64,000 nucleotides of DNA from DASYLJ01 sp964432595 (GCA_964432595.1 CAYSOF010000004.1:62001-126000), one strand, 5' to 3'; positions 1 to 9,508 are shown, counted from the first letter of the stretch. Numbers and translations: made by a program. The notes: generated by a model not told the origin, from the sequence alone.

Positions 1-1
1 G

Positions 2-1135
2 GAGCGCGGCGCCGGGCGGGCGACGTTCCCGGGTCTGCTCGAGATGTCCGGGACCGAGATCCCGCGCATCAAGAACACCGGCAACACGAACATCGTGTGG
101 CACGCGGGCAAGCTCCTCGCGCTGATGGAGGCATGCCTGCCGACGCAGCTCCGCGCCGACACGCTGGCGACGGTCGGCGAATACGACTTCGGCGGACGCC
201 TCGCCGGCCCGATGACCGCGCACCCGAAGATGGATCCCGAGACGGGTGAGATGCTGTTCTTCGGCTACGCGCCGTTTCCGCCGTACCTGCAGTACCACGT
301 CGTGGACCGTGCCGGTGCCCTCGTCCGCAGCGAGCCGATCGACATCGCGTGGCCGTCGATGATCCACGACTTCGCGGTGACGAAGGACCACGTGATCTTC
401 ATCCTCTGTCCGCTCGTGTTCAGCTTCGCCGACCTCGACAGGCGGCGCACGCCGTTCACCTGGGAGCCCGAGCGCGGGACGCGCATCGGCATCATGCCGC
501 GCACCGGCGGCAACGGCGACGTGCGCTGGTTCGAGACCGAGGCGTCCTACGTGTTCCATCCGCTGAACGCCTACGAGGACGGCACCACCGTCGTGCTCGA
601 CGTCGCGCGCTACCCGCGGCTCGACTTCATGGCGCCACGCGAGGCGCGCGAGACGAAGTACGATCGGGCCGACGACGGGTCGCGCCTGCATCGCTGGCGG
701 ATCGATCTCGCCCCCGGCGGCGGCGTGCGTTCGGAGGCGCTCGACGACGTCGTGTGCGAGTTCCCGCGCGCCGACGAGCGCCGCCTGGGGCGCCGGCATC
801 GCTACGGCTACGCCGCGGCGGTGGCGCCGGGGCAGGCGGACACGAACATGCCGCTCTTCACCGCGGTGCGCCGCTACGACCTCGAGCGCGGCACCACCCA
901 GATGCGGACGTTCGGGCCGACGGACGGCGTCGGCGAGCCGCTCTTCGTACCGCGCACGCCGGACGCCGCAGAGGACGACGGCTGGGTGCTGGTGCTGGCC
1001 TACGATGCCGCTCGCGACGCGAGCGACTTCCACGTCCTCGACGCCGCCGACATCACGCGTGAGCCGCTGGCCACCGTGCGCATTCCGCACCGCGTGCCGT
1101 ACGGCTTCCACGGCAACTGGGTGCCGGCGGCGTAG
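2..1135 (+). CDS. Carotenoid oxygenase (RPE65/lignostilbene dioxygenase) family protein, 5' end cut by window
   Basis: The family consists of non-haem Fe(II) dioxygenases that cleave carotenoid or stilbene double bonds. The visible part keeps the four iron-binding histidines of the beta-propeller. Numbered from the Met codon at base 44 they are H60 (MTAHPKMDP), H108 (MIHDF), H172 (VFHPLNAYED) and H356 near the C-terminus (GFHGNWVP). The opening NTGNTNIVWHAGKLLAL is also typical of the family. The frame is open back to base 2 and family members are usually 450-500 residues, so roughly 100 N-terminal residues lie outside the window; the Met at base 44 is internal. Substrate cannot be told. The next gene is convergent, with 6 bases between the stops. 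Confidence 0.9.
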   Translation, partial: ERGAGRATFPGLLEMSGTEIPRIKNTGNTNIVWHAGKLLALMEACLPTQLRADTLATVGEYDFGGRLAGPMTAHPKMDPETGEMLFFGYAPFPPYLQYHVVDRAGALVRSEPIDIAWPSMIHDFAVTKDHVIFILCPLVFSFADLDRRRTPFTWEPERGTRIGIMPRTGGNGDVRWFETEASYVFHPLNAYEDGTTVVLDVARYPRLDFMAPREARETKYDRADDGSRLHRWRIDLAPGGGVRSEALDDVVCEFPRADERRLGRRHRYGYAAAVAPGQADTNMPLFTAVRRYDLERGTTQMRTFGPTDGVGEPLFVPRTPDAAEDDGWVLVLAYDAARDASDFHVLDAADITREPLATVRIPHRVPYGFHGNWVPAA

Positions 1136-1141
1136 GGCGGC

Positions 1142-1759
1142 TCAGGGGAACCCGGCGGCGTAGTCGGCGAGCGCACGACGGATGACGTCGTGCGCGGTGG
1201 CCACGTCGTAGACGTGGGTGATCTCGCACGCGCGCTCGGTGGCGTCCGGGATCTGCTTGTACGTCAGGAAGTAGTGCCGGAGCCGGTCGATCAGCGGCTT
1301 CGGGACGTCGTGGATGTCGCGGAAGCCGCCGTAGGCGGGATCGTCGACCAGCACCGCCACGATCTTGTCGTCGGCCTCGTGGTGATCGAACAGGCGCAGG
1401 CCGCCGATCGGCCGCGCGCGGACGATGATGCTGCCGTGGTTGATCGTGCGCTCCGTCATCACGCAGATGTCGACGGGGTCGCCGTCGCCGACGATGCCCG
1501 TGCGACCCGTCGCCTCCATCGCCAGGGCGGCCACCTGCTCCTTGCACCACGTCCGCGGGATGAACCCGTAGGGCATCGGGCAGAGGTTCGAGAACTTCTG
1601 CGGCCGGTCGAGCTTCAGATGGCCGGAGATCTTGTCGACCTCGTACTTCACGGTGTCGGACGGGACGATCTCGATGAAGACGTTGACGATCTCGGGCGCC
1701 CCGTCCCCGGGGGCGATCCCGTGCCAGGGATGGGCCTGTAGCTCGTTCGTCGTGCGCAC
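1142..1759 (-). CDS. ppa: Inorganic pyrophosphatase, family I (soluble)
   Basis: Cytosolic Mg-dependent hydrolysis of pyrophosphate to two phosphates, which pulls biosynthetic reactions forward. The protein has 205 residues and carries the family I signature DGDPVDICV near residue 94, with the metal-binding aspartates. It also has a KYEVDK-type substrate-binding segment near the N-terminus and a C-terminal HYFLTYK. Length is slightly above the usual 170-180 residues. The start is GTG at 1759, chosen because AGGAG sits 6 bases upstream and no ATG fits. Transcription converges on the carotenoid oxygenase gene. The patatin-like gene lies 9 bases upstream on the same strand, so the two may be co-transcribed. 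Confidence 0.93.
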   Translation of the reverse strand: MRTTNELQAHPWHGIAPGDGAPEIVNVFIEIVPSDTVKYEVDKISGHLKLDRPQKFSNLCPMPYGFIPRTWCKEQVAALAMEATGRTGIVGDGDPVDICVMTERTINHGSIIVRARPIGGLRLFDHHEADDKIVAVLVDDPAYGGFRDIHDVPKPLIDRLRHYFLTYKQIPDATERACEITHVYDVATAHDVIRRALADYAAGFP

Positions 1760-1768
1760 GCGGATCTC

Positions 1769-2662
1769 CTAGGAAGCGCCGCGCCAGGACGCGTCTGTGA
1801 GCGGTGCTGTGCGGGACCCGCGGCCGGCCAGCACCCGCTTCGCGTCGCGATAGCCGTGCGCCATGAGCATTCGGTTCTTGCGGGGATGCGCCTGGAACAC
1901 GGCCAGCGGGCCGAAGCCGCTCCACTCCTCGGTGGGCTCGATGACCGTCACCGGCACGCCGTGGAAGCGGCCGTCGTCCATCAGCGCGTAGAGCCAGCCG
2001 GCGTTGCCGATCGTCCGCCACATGACGTCCATCAGCCGCTGTGCGTAGTCGAGCATCGAGCTGAAGCGGCCACGGTATGGCAGCTGGCTCGCGATCGGCG
2101 CGAGCAGGTAGATCTCCGTCGCGCCGAGCTCGACGGCGCGCTCGAGCGGCACGTTCCAGGCGAAGCCGCCGTCGACGAACCAGTCGCCCTTGAACTGGAT
2201 CGGCGGGAACAGCATCGGGATGGCGTAGCCGGCGCGCACCAGCGTGCGCAGCTCGCGCCAGTCGGCGCACTGGCGCTTCGACACCATCTGGCCGTGCCCG
2301 CGCGAGAGGTTCAGGAGGATGAACTCGATTTCCAGCGGGCTCGCGAAGACCTCGGGGAAGTCGATGTGCTCTTCGACCGCGGCGGACAGGGCATCCATCG
2401 AGAACAGCGAGAAGCCGAAGATCGGATTGTGACGGAAGCTCGGCGAGACGATGCGGGGCAGGGAGCGGAAGCTGTTCCACGCGCGCTCCAGTGCCGGGAT
2501 GCCGCCCGACGCATAGCCGCACGCGTTGATGACGCCGATGGAGCTGGCGACGATGGCGTCGGGACGGATGCCCTGCTCGGCGAGGTAGCGGATCGCGCCG
2601 ACCTGATGCGCCCCCAGCGCGGCGCCGCCGCCGAGGATGAAGACCCGCTTCTGCGCCGCCAT
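1769..2662 (-). CDS. Patatin-like phospholipase family protein
   Basis: A 297-residue acyl hydrolase of the patatin (Ser-Asp dyad) fold. Close to the N-terminus it has the glycine-rich oxyanion-hole segment ILGGGAALGAHQVGA. The nucleophile elbow is ASSIGVIN, a variant of GxSxG with Ala in the first position. The catalytic Asp is in WFVDGGFAWNV. The Met at 2662 (MAAQKRVFILGGG) was chosen because the conserved domain begins at once after it. No strong Shine-Dalgarno sequence is seen. There is no signal peptide, so it is probably cytoplasmic or membrane-associated. The pyrophosphatase gene follows on the same strand after 9 bases. Substrate (phospholipid, lysophospholipid or other ester) is unknown. 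Confidence 0.88.
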   Translation of the reverse strand: MAAQKRVFILGGGAALGAHQVGAIRYLAEQGIRPDAIVASSIGVINACGYASGGIPALERAWNSFRSLPRIVSPSFRHNPIFGFSLFSMDALSAAVEEHIDFPEVFASPLEIEFILLNLSRGHGQMVSKRQCADWRELRTLVRAGYAIPMLFPPIQFKGDWFVDGGFAWNVPLERAVELGATEIYLLAPIASQLPYRGRFSSMLDYAQRLMDVMWRTIGNAGWLYALMDDGRFHGVPVTVIEPTEEWSGFGPLAVFQAHPRKNRMLMAHGYRDAKRVLAGRGSRTAPLTDASWRGAS

Positions 2663-2700
2663 GGGCGGCTCATACCGTGCGCCGGAACGGCGGCGCAACG

Positions 2701-3906
2701 TCAGGAGACGATGCCCGCTTCCTTGAGCCGGCCGATGTCCTCCCAGGTGCAGCCGAGCTCCAGGAGCACGTCCTCCGTCTGCGCGCCGGCGTCCTGGGCG
2801 GGGCTCCTGACGACGGGCGGCTCGCCGCCGAACTGGACGGGGTTGGCACAGACCGCGATCGGCCCGTCCGCCGTGGGCGACTGCAGCAGATAGCCGTTCG
2901 CCTGCACCTGTGCGTCGTCGGGCAGGTCGAGCGGCGTCTGCAGCGGGCCCCAGATGCATTCCGTGGGGCGGAGCTTCTCCTCCCAGTGCGCGCGCGGCTG
3001 CGTCGCGAACATCGCCGCCAGGTCGGCGCGGATGTCGCCGGCGTTGCCGAAGCGCTCCTCCGCGGTGGGGTAGCGCTCGAGGATGTCCGTGCGCTCGACC
3101 GTCTTCGTGAAGAGCGGCCAGAAGCGCTCGGCCTGCAGCATCATGAGCACGAGGCCCTTGCCGTCGCCGCAGCGGTACGTCCCGACGAGCGGATTCGGTG
3201 GGCTCGGCATCTCGCCGGCGGCGGGCAGCATGCCGCCGTAGAGGAGGGCCGCCGTGATGTCGGGCGACAGCACCCACATCGCCGTGCCGAGCAGCGAGAC
3301 GTCGACCTCCATGCCCTGGCCGGTCCGCTCGCGCTGGAACAGCGCGGCGGCGATGCCGCCGGCGATCGACATGCCGCCGATGAAGTCGCCGAACGCCGGA
3401 CGCTGCTGCAGCGGCGGTTGCCCCGGCGTCGACAGGCGGTCGGCGACGCCGCCGCGCGCCCAGAACGAGACGCCGTCGTAGCCGCCGCGGCGCGCGTCGG
3501 GCCCACGCCGGCCCTGGCCGCTGCCGCGCGCGTAGATCAGCTTCGGATTCACGGCGCGGAGGTCGTCCCACGTGAGCTTCAGCCGCTCGCGCGCGTCGTC
3601 GAGGAAGCTCGTCACGAAGACGTCGGCGCGGACGAGAAGCTTGTCCAGCAGCGCACGTCCCTCGGGCTTGCCGAGGTCGATGCCGACACTGCGCTTGTTG
3701 CGGCCGAGCTGCTCCACGAAGAAGTTGCGCCCGGACGCGCCGGGGATGAGTCCGCCGGTGATCAGCCCGCGGATCGGATCGCCGAAGCGCGGATGCTCGA
3801 TCTTGATGACCTCCGCTCCCCAGTCGCCGAGCACCGTGGCGGCCGACGGCACGAAGCCCCAGTCGGCCACCTCGACGACGGTCACGCCGCTCAGTACCTG
3901 CGCCAT
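2701..3906 (-). CDS. CaiB/BaiF family III CoA transferase
   Basis: A 401-residue class III CoA transferase, the family that moves CoA between carboxylic acids through aspartyl-CoA intermediates (formyl-CoA transferase, CaiB, BaiF) or racemises acyl-CoAs. The N-terminus has LSGVTVVEVADWG and the GAEVIKIEHP motif. D174 in AFGDFIGGMS aligns with the catalytic Asp169 of CaiB. It is followed by TGQGMEVDVS. Length is typical. It lies between the patatin-like gene (38 bases downstream) and the histidine kinase gene upstream, all on the minus strand. The carboxylic acid substrate cannot be predicted. Confidence 0.9.
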   Translation of the reverse strand: MAQVLSGVTVVEVADWGFVPSAATVLGDWGAEVIKIEHPRFGDPIRGLITGGLIPGASGRNFFVEQLGRNKRSVGIDLGKPEGRALLDKLLVRADVFVTSFLDDARERLKLTWDDLRAVNPKLIYARGSGQGRRGPDARRGGYDGVSFWARGGVADRLSTPGQPPLQQRPAFGDFIGGMSIAGGIAAALFQRERTGQGMEVDVSLLGTAMWVLSPDITAALLYGGMLPAAGEMPSPPNPLVGTYRCGDGKGLVLMMLQAERFWPLFTKTVERTDILERYPTAEERFGNAGDIRADLAAMFATQPRAHWEEKLRPTECIWGPLQTPLDLPDDAQVQANGYLLQSPTADGPIAVCANPVQFGGEPPVVRSPAQDAGAQTEDVLLELGCTWEDIGRLKEAGIVS

Positions 3907-3948
3907 GCGCGCGACAGTAGAGGAGTCGCGCGCCGCCTGACAAGGATG

Positions 3949-5196
3949 TCAGACGGCGTCGGCGGGGAGCGGCAGGCGCACTTCGAGCCGCGTGCCGGCG
4001 TGCGAGCCGAGGGTCAGCGTCCCGCCGAGCGCGCGGACGCGCTCGCGGATGCCGATGAGCCCCATGCCGCCGCCGTTCGTGCTGCGTCCCGCCGTGCCGC
4101 CCGACGGCAGCCCGACGCCGTCGTCTTCCACCTCGAGCCGCAGCTCGCGGCCCTCGACGCCGAGGGTGACGCGCACCGTGCGCGCACGCGCGTGGCGGGC
4201 GACGTTGGTGAGCGCCTCCTGCGTGATGCGGTAGACGGCGGTCTCGATGTCGCTCGACAGGCGATGCGGCAGCGGATCGGCGGTGAAGCTCGTCAGCAGC
4301 TGCTGGCGGTCCGCGAACGCCTTCACGTGCGCATCGAGCGACGGCACGAGGCCGTAGTCGTCGAGGACCGACGGGCGCAGCAGCTGTGACAGCTCGCGGA
4401 TCTGCGCGAGCGTCTTCGACGCGAGCCGGCGCGCCTCGGCGGTACGGGTGCGCAGCTCCTCGAGATGCCCCGGGATGCCGCGTTCGACCAGCCACAGGTA
4501 CGAGAGCACGGCGGTCAGCGATTGGCCGAGCTCGTCGTGCAGCTCGCGCGAGAGCCGCTGGCGTTCCTCCTCCTGGATCGACATGAGGCGCGCGGACAGG
4601 TCGGACAGCTCGCGCTGGCGGCCCGCGAGGTTCGCGCGCACACGGCCGAGGATGGCCGCGCAGGCGATCGCGATCGCCGCACCCATCGCGAGCGCCGCGG
4701 ACGCGAACGCGTACGAGCCGGGCAGGACGGTGTCCGGTACGCGCAGCCAGCCGACGATCGCGAAGCTGCTGCACACGATGACGCTCATGATCGACGTGCG
4801 CGCGACGGACCACTGCAGCAGGACCGTCGCGCCGATCAGCAGGCAGCTGAGGCCGTCCGCGACGAGGATGGGCCACTCGGGCGTGAGCCAGAAGTAGCCG
4901 AGCGTCGTCCCCGTGAGCCCGAGGCACATGGCCACGGCCACCCCGTCCGCGTTGCGCGAGCCCACCGTCGTGTAGCTCGCCAGGAACACCAGCAGGGTGA
5001 GCGTTCCGCTGACCGCGTAGAGGATCAGGTGTGCGCCGATCGCGTGCGCGGCCGTGAACCGCAGCTCGAGGATCATGAAGACCAGCTGCGCGACGATGAC
5101 GATCAGCGCCGCCGCACGGATGGGCGACAGCCGTGCGGCATCGTCCCGGTCGACGGAAGGCGCAGAGGCCATGCTCGACTGCCCGTCTATCGTCAC
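3949..5196 (-). CDS. Membrane sensor histidine kinase (HisKA_3 / NarL-system type)
   Basis: A 415-residue kinase. Five or six hydrophobic segments occupy residues about 28-185, with no recognisable extracellular sensor domain. An H-box of the HisKA_3 type follows (RLSRELHDELGQSL, phospho-acceptor H220). The HATPase domain has an N-box (TQEALTNVARHA), DDGVGLP and GGGMGLIGIRERV. This class normally phosphorylates NarL/LuxR-type response regulators, but none is adjacent, so it looks like an orphan. The frame opens with GTG at 5196; an in-frame ATG at 5172 is equally possible because neither has a clear ribosome-binding site. It is divergent from the fused CoA transferase gene, with 56 bases between the starts. 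Confidence 0.88.
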   Translation of the reverse strand: MTIDGQSSMASAPSVDRDDAARLSPIRAAALIVIVAQLVFMILELRFTAAHAIGAHLILYAVSGTLTLLVFLASYTTVGSRNADGVAVAMCLGLTGTTLGYFWLTPEWPILVADGLSCLLIGATVLLQWSVARTSIMSVIVCSSFAIVGWLRVPDTVLPGSYAFASAALAMGAAIAIACAAILGRVRANLAGRQRELSDLSARLMSIQEEERQRLSRELHDELGQSLTAVLSYLWLVERGIPGHLEELRTRTAEARRLASKTLAQIRELSQLLRPSVLDDYGLVPSLDAHVKAFADRQQLLTSFTADPLPHRLSSDIETAVYRITQEALTNVARHARARTVRVTLGVEGRELRLEVEDDGVGLPSGGTAGRSTNGGGMGLIGIRERVRALGGTLTLGSHAGTRLEVRLPLPADAV

Positions 5197-5252
5197 GGAC
5201 TGTGGGTCTCAAGCAGCTTGCCGGTTCGCACGGGCGACGCTAGACGCAGGGC

Positions 5253-7637
5253 GTGGCCGCCGCCGCGCTCTCGCACGTCCGCGTGCTCGATCTCACCGAC
5301 GTCCGCGCCGCCATGGCCGGACGCATCCTGGCCGACCTCGGCGCCGACGTGCTCAAGGTCGAGCCGCCCGGCGGCGATCCGGACCGCCTGCGAGCGCCGT
5401 TCGCGGGCGGCGTCGCGTCGGCGGACCGTTCGCTCGCGTTCCTCTACCGGCACGCGAACAAGCAGGGCGCGGTGGCCGACCTGAGCACGGGCCGGGGGCG
5501 GAAGCGGCTCGACTTCCTCTGCGCGCACGCCGACGTGCTGCTGGAGAACTTCGGCCCGGTCGAGCAGGCGCGCCATCACCTGGCGCCTGCGGACCTGCGC
5601 GCACGCCACCCGCACCTGGTACACGTGGCGCTGTCGGACTTCGGCGCGACGGGACCGCGCGCGGCGTGGCGCCTCGAGCCGCTGACGGCGTTTGCGGCGT
5701 CCGGGGCGCTCTTCGCGAGCGGCTTCCCGGACCTGCCGCCCTGCAACGCCCCGGGCCATCTCGCCTACGATTGCGCGGCGGCGTTCGCGGCGGCCGGCGC
5801 CGTCGCGGCGCTGCTCGATCGGGCGCGGCACGGCGTCGGGCAGACCGTCGAAGTGTCGGTGCAGGAAGCCGCGATCAACGGCGTGCACCCGTGGAACGTG
5901 CCGGTCGCCGACTACGCCCGGCGCTATCCGATGCTGCCGGTGACGCCGCCGCGAAACGCCGACGGCGCGTACTGGGTGCTTGCCGTCGCCGACGGATGGG
6001 TGCGCGTGCTGCCGGGCAGCCCGCGCCAGTGGCGCGCGTTCCGGACGCTCATCGGCGAGCCCGACGCGCTCGCCGGCCCGGAGTGGGACGTGCCGCTCTT
6101 CCGGCTGATGAACGGCGACGTCATCCGCCTCCTCGCCACCGACGCGCTGGGCGAGCGGACCCGTGCCGACGTGCTCGGCGATGCGCGCAGGCTCGACGTG
6201 CCGATCGCGCCGGTGAACCGTCCCGAGGAGTTCGTCGTCGAGGAGCACACGCGAGGCCGCGACTACTTCCAGCGGACGGGCTTCCCGCACCTCGGCGAGG
6301 CGCCGATGGCGCCCGGCCCGCTGAACTTCTCGCGCACCCCGGGCGCCCTGCGGCGGCCGGCGCCCGAGCCCGACGCCGACGACGGCGCGTTCCCGCAGCG
6401 TACGCCCGAGCCGCTCCCGGCGCGGCGGACCGGCGGAGAGCGGCGTCCGGTGCTCGCCGGCATCCGGGTGGTCGACCTCGGTGTCGGGGTCGCCGTGCCC
6501 GAGGGCGGGCGGCTCCTCGCGGAGCTCGGCGCGGAGGTGATCAAGATCGAGTCACGCGCGAACCTCGACTTCCTGCGTCGGGTGACGGTCGAGCCCGATC
6601 AGCCCGACCTGTCGATGATGTTCAACGACTCGTCGCGCGGCCACCTGAGCGTGTGCCTCGATCTCCGCACGGAGCGCGGCCGCGCGCTGGCGCTGGACCT
6701 GTGCGCGACGGCCGACGTCGTGCTCGAGAACAACCGCGGCGGCGTGGCGGCGCGCTGGGGCCTCGGCTACGACGAGGTCCGGGCGCGGCGGCCGGACGTC
6801 GTCTACTACACGTCGCAGGCGTTCGGTGAGGGCGCGCCGCTCGGCGACGCGTCGGCGTACGGCCCGCTGAACTCCGCCTTCTCGGGCGTGACGTGGCTGT
6901 GGAACCATCCCGACGCGCCCTATCCGGGCGGCTGCTCGCTGAATCATCCCGACCACGTCGCCGCGACGCTCGCGGTCGCCGGCATCTTGGCGGCGCTCGA
7001 GCACCGCCGGCGCACGGGCGAGGGCCAGCGTATCGAGATGTCGCAGGCGGAAGCGGCGGCGTACCTCATCGGGGAGACGTACCTCGAGAGCGCCTGCACG
7101 GGACGCCCGACGGCGCAGCAGGGCAACCAGGTCCCGTGGGCGTGCCCCTACGACGTCTACCCGAGCGCGGGCGACGATCGATGGGTGGCGATCTGCGTGA
7201 CGAGCGACCCCGCCTGGGCGAGCTTCGTCGCGGCGACCGGCATCGAGGCGCACGCCTCGGACGCGACGCTCGCAGGACGTCTCGCGGCGCGCGCGTCCGT
7301 CGACGCGCGCGTGGCGGCCTGGACGCGCACTCGCTCCGCCGAGGACGTCGCGGAGACGCTGCAGGCGGCCGGCGTGTCGGCGATGCCCGTGATGCACGGC
7401 GACGACCTGCGCGCCGATCCGCACCTTGCCGCGCGCGGCGGCATCGTGACCGTCGAGCATCCCGTGATCGGCGCCGAGCGGCATGCGGCGAACCCGCTGC
7501 GGCCGAGCCACATGCCGCTGGTCGCCACGGCGCCGGCGCCCGCGTTGGGCGAGCACACGGCGGACGTGCTGCGCCGCGTGCTCGGGCTCGACGACGCGGC
7601 GATCGCGCAGCTGGCCGGCGACGGCGTCTGTCAGTAG
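5253..7637 (+). CDS. Tandem-fused CaiB/BaiF CoA transferase (two family III domains in one chain)
   Basis: A 794-residue protein made of two class III CoA transferase domains. Domain 1 (about 1-385) opens with VRVLDLTDVRAAMAGR and GADVLKVEPPGG; its CaiB-Asp169 equivalent is D173 in HLAYDCAAAF. Domain 2 (about 400-794) opens with GIRVVDLGVGVAVPEGG and GAEVIKIESRAN; its Asp is in LNHPDHVAATLAVAG. Family III enzymes work as interlocked dimers, so a fusion can form an intramolecular pseudo-dimer. The two domains are diverged, which argues against a recent duplication. The start is GTG at 5253, directly before the conserved region. The 3' end overlaps the convergent dehydrogenase gene by 7 bases. 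Confidence 0.88.
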   Translation: MAAAALSHVRVLDLTDVRAAMAGRILADLGADVLKVEPPGGDPDRLRAPFAGGVASADRSLAFLYRHANKQGAVADLSTGRGRKRLDFLCAHADVLLENFGPVEQARHHLAPADLRARHPHLVHVALSDFGATGPRAAWRLEPLTAFAASGALFASGFPDLPPCNAPGHLAYDCAAAFAAAGAVAALLDRARHGVGQTVEVSVQEAAINGVHPWNVPVADYARRYPMLPVTPPRNADGAYWVLAVADGWVRVLPGSPRQWRAFRTLIGEPDALAGPEWDVPLFRLMNGDVIRLLATDALGERTRADVLGDARRLDVPIAPVNRPEEFVVEEHTRGRDYFQRTGFPHLGEAPMAPGPLNFSRTPGALRRPAPEPDADDGAFPQRTPEPLPARRTGGERRPVLAGIRVVDLGVGVAVPEGGRLLAELGAEVIKIESRANLDFLRRVTVEPDQPDLSMMFNDSSRGHLSVCLDLRTERGRALALDLCATADVVLENNRGGVAARWGLGYDEVRARRPDVVYYTSQAFGEGAPLGDASAYGPLNSAFSGVTWLWNHPDAPYPGGCSLNHPDHVAATLAVAGILAALEHRRRTGEGQRIEMSQAEAAAYLIGETYLESACTGRPTAQQGNQVPWACPYDVYPSAGDDRWVAICVTSDPAWASFVAATGIEAHASDATLAGRLAARASVDARVAAWTRTRSAEDVAETLQAAGVSAMPVMHGDDLRADPHLAARGGIVTVEHPVIGAERHAANPLRPSHMPLVATAPAPALGEHTADVLRRVLGLDDAAIAQLAGDGVCQ

Positions 7638-8389
7638 CGATCGGGCCGGATCAGCGCGTCGGTGCCGCCATCGGCGAACAGCACGGCGCCGCAGCAGAAG
7701 GCGGCGTCGGGGCCGAGCAGGAAGGCGATGGCGCCCGCGATCTGCTCCGCCGTGCCGAAGCCGCCGGTCGGGATCGGGAAGCCGCGGATCGCCGGCCCGA
7801 GGACGGGATGCTCGAGGCCCTCCTGCAGGAGCGGCGTGTGCACGGCGCCGGGCGCGATCGCGTTCAGCCGCACGCGTGCGCCGGCCCAGGCGGCGCTCGG
7901 GGCCTGGCGGCGGACCCAGCGCGCGAGCGCCAGCTTCGACGACGCGTACACGGTCGCGCCGGGCAGGGTGGCCGCGAGCGCCCGCGCGCCGTCCTCGTCG
8001 TCGTCGAGGCAGCGCTCGACGAGCGGCGACTCCGCGTTCGGCAGGCTCGACGAGTTGGACGACACCGCGACGGCCGCGCCGCCGGCGGCGGCGAGACAGT
8101 CGCGCAGTCCGTCGAGGGTCGCGACCGCGCCGAAGTAGTTCACGGCGACGATCGTCTCGAGCGACGGCACCTGCGGCCCGAGCCCCGCGCACGCGACGAG
8201 CCCGTCGAGCCGGCCGCCGCAGCGCTCGCGCACCGCCGCGAGCGCGGCTGCGCGGCCGTCGCGGGTCGAGAGATCGGCGACGACCTCCGCATCGCGACGG
8301 TCGACGCCGAGCACCGTCGCGCCGTCGCGCGTGAGACGCGCGCGGACCGCGGCGCCGATGCCCGACGCCGAGCCGGTGACCGCGATCAC
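7631..8389 (-). CDS. Short-chain dehydrogenase/reductase (SDR)
   Basis: A 252-residue NAD(P)-dependent Rossmann-fold oxidoreductase. The cofactor-binding motif TGSASGIG lies at residues 5-12. LVACAGLG replaces the usual NNAG segment. The catalytic pair is Y148/K152 in TVYASSKLA, with Ser in the SSNSSS stretch near 110-115. V-D at about 29-30 (GVDRRD) is compatible with NAD preference. A shortened early central region and an acidic insert (CLDDDEDG) resemble 3-alpha-hydroxysteroid or coniferyl-alcohol dehydrogenases, but the substrate cannot be fixed. The start is GTG at 8389. The amidohydrolase gene ends 6 bases upstream, so the two form a likely operon. Confidence 0.87.
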   Translation of the reverse strand: MIAVTGSASGIGAAVRARLTRDGATVLGVDRRDAEVVADLSTRDGRAAALAAVRERCGGRLDGLVACAGLGPQVPSLETIVAVNYFGAVATLDGLRDCLAAAGGAAVAVSSNSSSLPNAESPLVERCLDDDEDGARALAATLPGATVYASSKLALARWVRRQAPSAAWAGARVRLNAIAPGAVHTPLLQEGLEHPVLGPAIRGFPIPTGGFGTAEQIAGAIAFLLGPDAAFCCGAVLFADGGTDALIRPDRY

Positions 8390-8395
8390 GTGCGC

Positions 8396-9508
8396 CTACG
8401 CGAGCCCGTAGAGCTTCGCGGCGTTGCCGCCGGTGATCTTCGCGCGCTCGGCGTCCGGGACGCCCTTGAAGTGCTCGGCCAGCGCCTCCTGCGACTTCGG
8501 CCAGGTGCTGTCGGAGTGCGGGTAGTCCGTCGACCACATGACGTTGTCGATGCCCGCGCGGTGGCGCTCGGCGACGCCGGACAGGTCCTGGATGAACGTC
8601 GCGTGGCCCTGGCGGTACCAGTACGCGCTCGGCTTCTCGGTGAGGATCGATTTCGTCCAGAAGCGATGCTTGTTGAAGGTCTGGTCCATCCGCTCGAGGA
8701 AGTAGGGAATCCAGCCGATGCCGCACTCGACGAGGACGAACTTGAGCTTCGGGTGCTTCGCCAGGATGCCGGTGAAGATCAGCGTCGACACGACCTCGAC
8801 GATCGAGAGCGGCGCGATGGCGATGAAGGTCTCCTTCACGCCCGGCGTGGGGTTCATGAAGGTGGCGGCGACGTTCGCGTTGCGCGGCCCGACGATGTGG
8901 AAGCTCATCGGCAGGCCGGTCTCCTCGACGAGGCTCCAGAACGGCTCGTAGCGCTCGTCCCACAGCGGCAGGCCGCCGCGCTCGTCGGGGAACGGGTCGA
9001 CGTGGAAGCCGCGGAGCCCCAGCTTCGCGACGCGCTTCAGCTCGGCGAGGCCCTCGTCGAGGTCGACGAGGGGCACATGCGCGAGGCCGACCAGGCGCTT
9101 CGGCGACGCCTGCGACAGCTCGACCATCCAGTCGTTGTAGCGCTGGACGATGTAGCGGCGGAGCTCGGCGTCCTTCGGGTACTGCGTGACGGGTCCGCCG
9201 AAGTAGAGGACCTCGGCGTCGACGCCATCGAGGTCCATGTCCTCCAGGCGCGCCTTCGGATCGTACGAGCCCGGGCGCATGTCCTTGTAGCCGAGGCCCG
9301 ACGGCTTGAATTCCTCCGGCTTACGGCCTGCCGACGAGTCGAGACCGATCGCGCCCTTGATCTCCTGGTCGACGATCCAGAAGTCGCCCATGTCGGTCGA
9401 CTCGACGCGCGGGACGCGTCCCGCCAGCGCCGCCGGCGCGTCGCGCGTCCAGAGATCCTTCGCGGGATTGACGTGCGAGTCCGCCGAGACGATCCGATCC
9501 GTGGCCAT
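8396..9508 (-). CDS. Amidohydrolase 2 family metal-dependent hydrolase
   Basis: A 370-residue TIM-barrel hydrolase or decarboxylase of the family that includes aminocarboxymuconate-semialdehyde decarboxylase. Metal and catalytic motifs visible: IVSADSHVNP at the N-terminus (D-x-H), FHVDPF, SFHIVGPR, KFVLVECGIGWIPYF and WSTDYPHSDSTWP. The start ATG at 9508 is set by a strong GGAGGTGGA ribosome-binding site just upstream; the frame continues 18 codons further but lacks such support. It is followed by the SDR gene after 6 bases, suggesting joint action on one aromatic or hydroxy-acid intermediate (inference). Confidence 0.88.
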   Translation of the reverse strand: MATDRIVSADSHVNPAKDLWTRDAPAALAGRVPRVESTDMGDFWIVDQEIKGAIGLDSSAGRKPEEFKPSGLGYKDMRPGSYDPKARLEDMDLDGVDAEVLYFGGPVTQYPKDAELRRYIVQRYNDWMVELSQASPKRLVGLAHVPLVDLDEGLAELKRVAKLGLRGFHVDPFPDERGGLPLWDERYEPFWSLVEETGLPMSFHIVGPRNANVAATFMNPTPGVKETFIAIAPLSIVEVVSTLIFTGILAKHPKLKFVLVECGIGWIPYFLERMDQTFNKHRFWTKSILTEKPSAYWYRQGHATFIQDLSGVAERHRAGIDNVMWSTDYPHSDSTWPKSQEALAEHFKGVPDAERAKITGGNAAKLYGLA

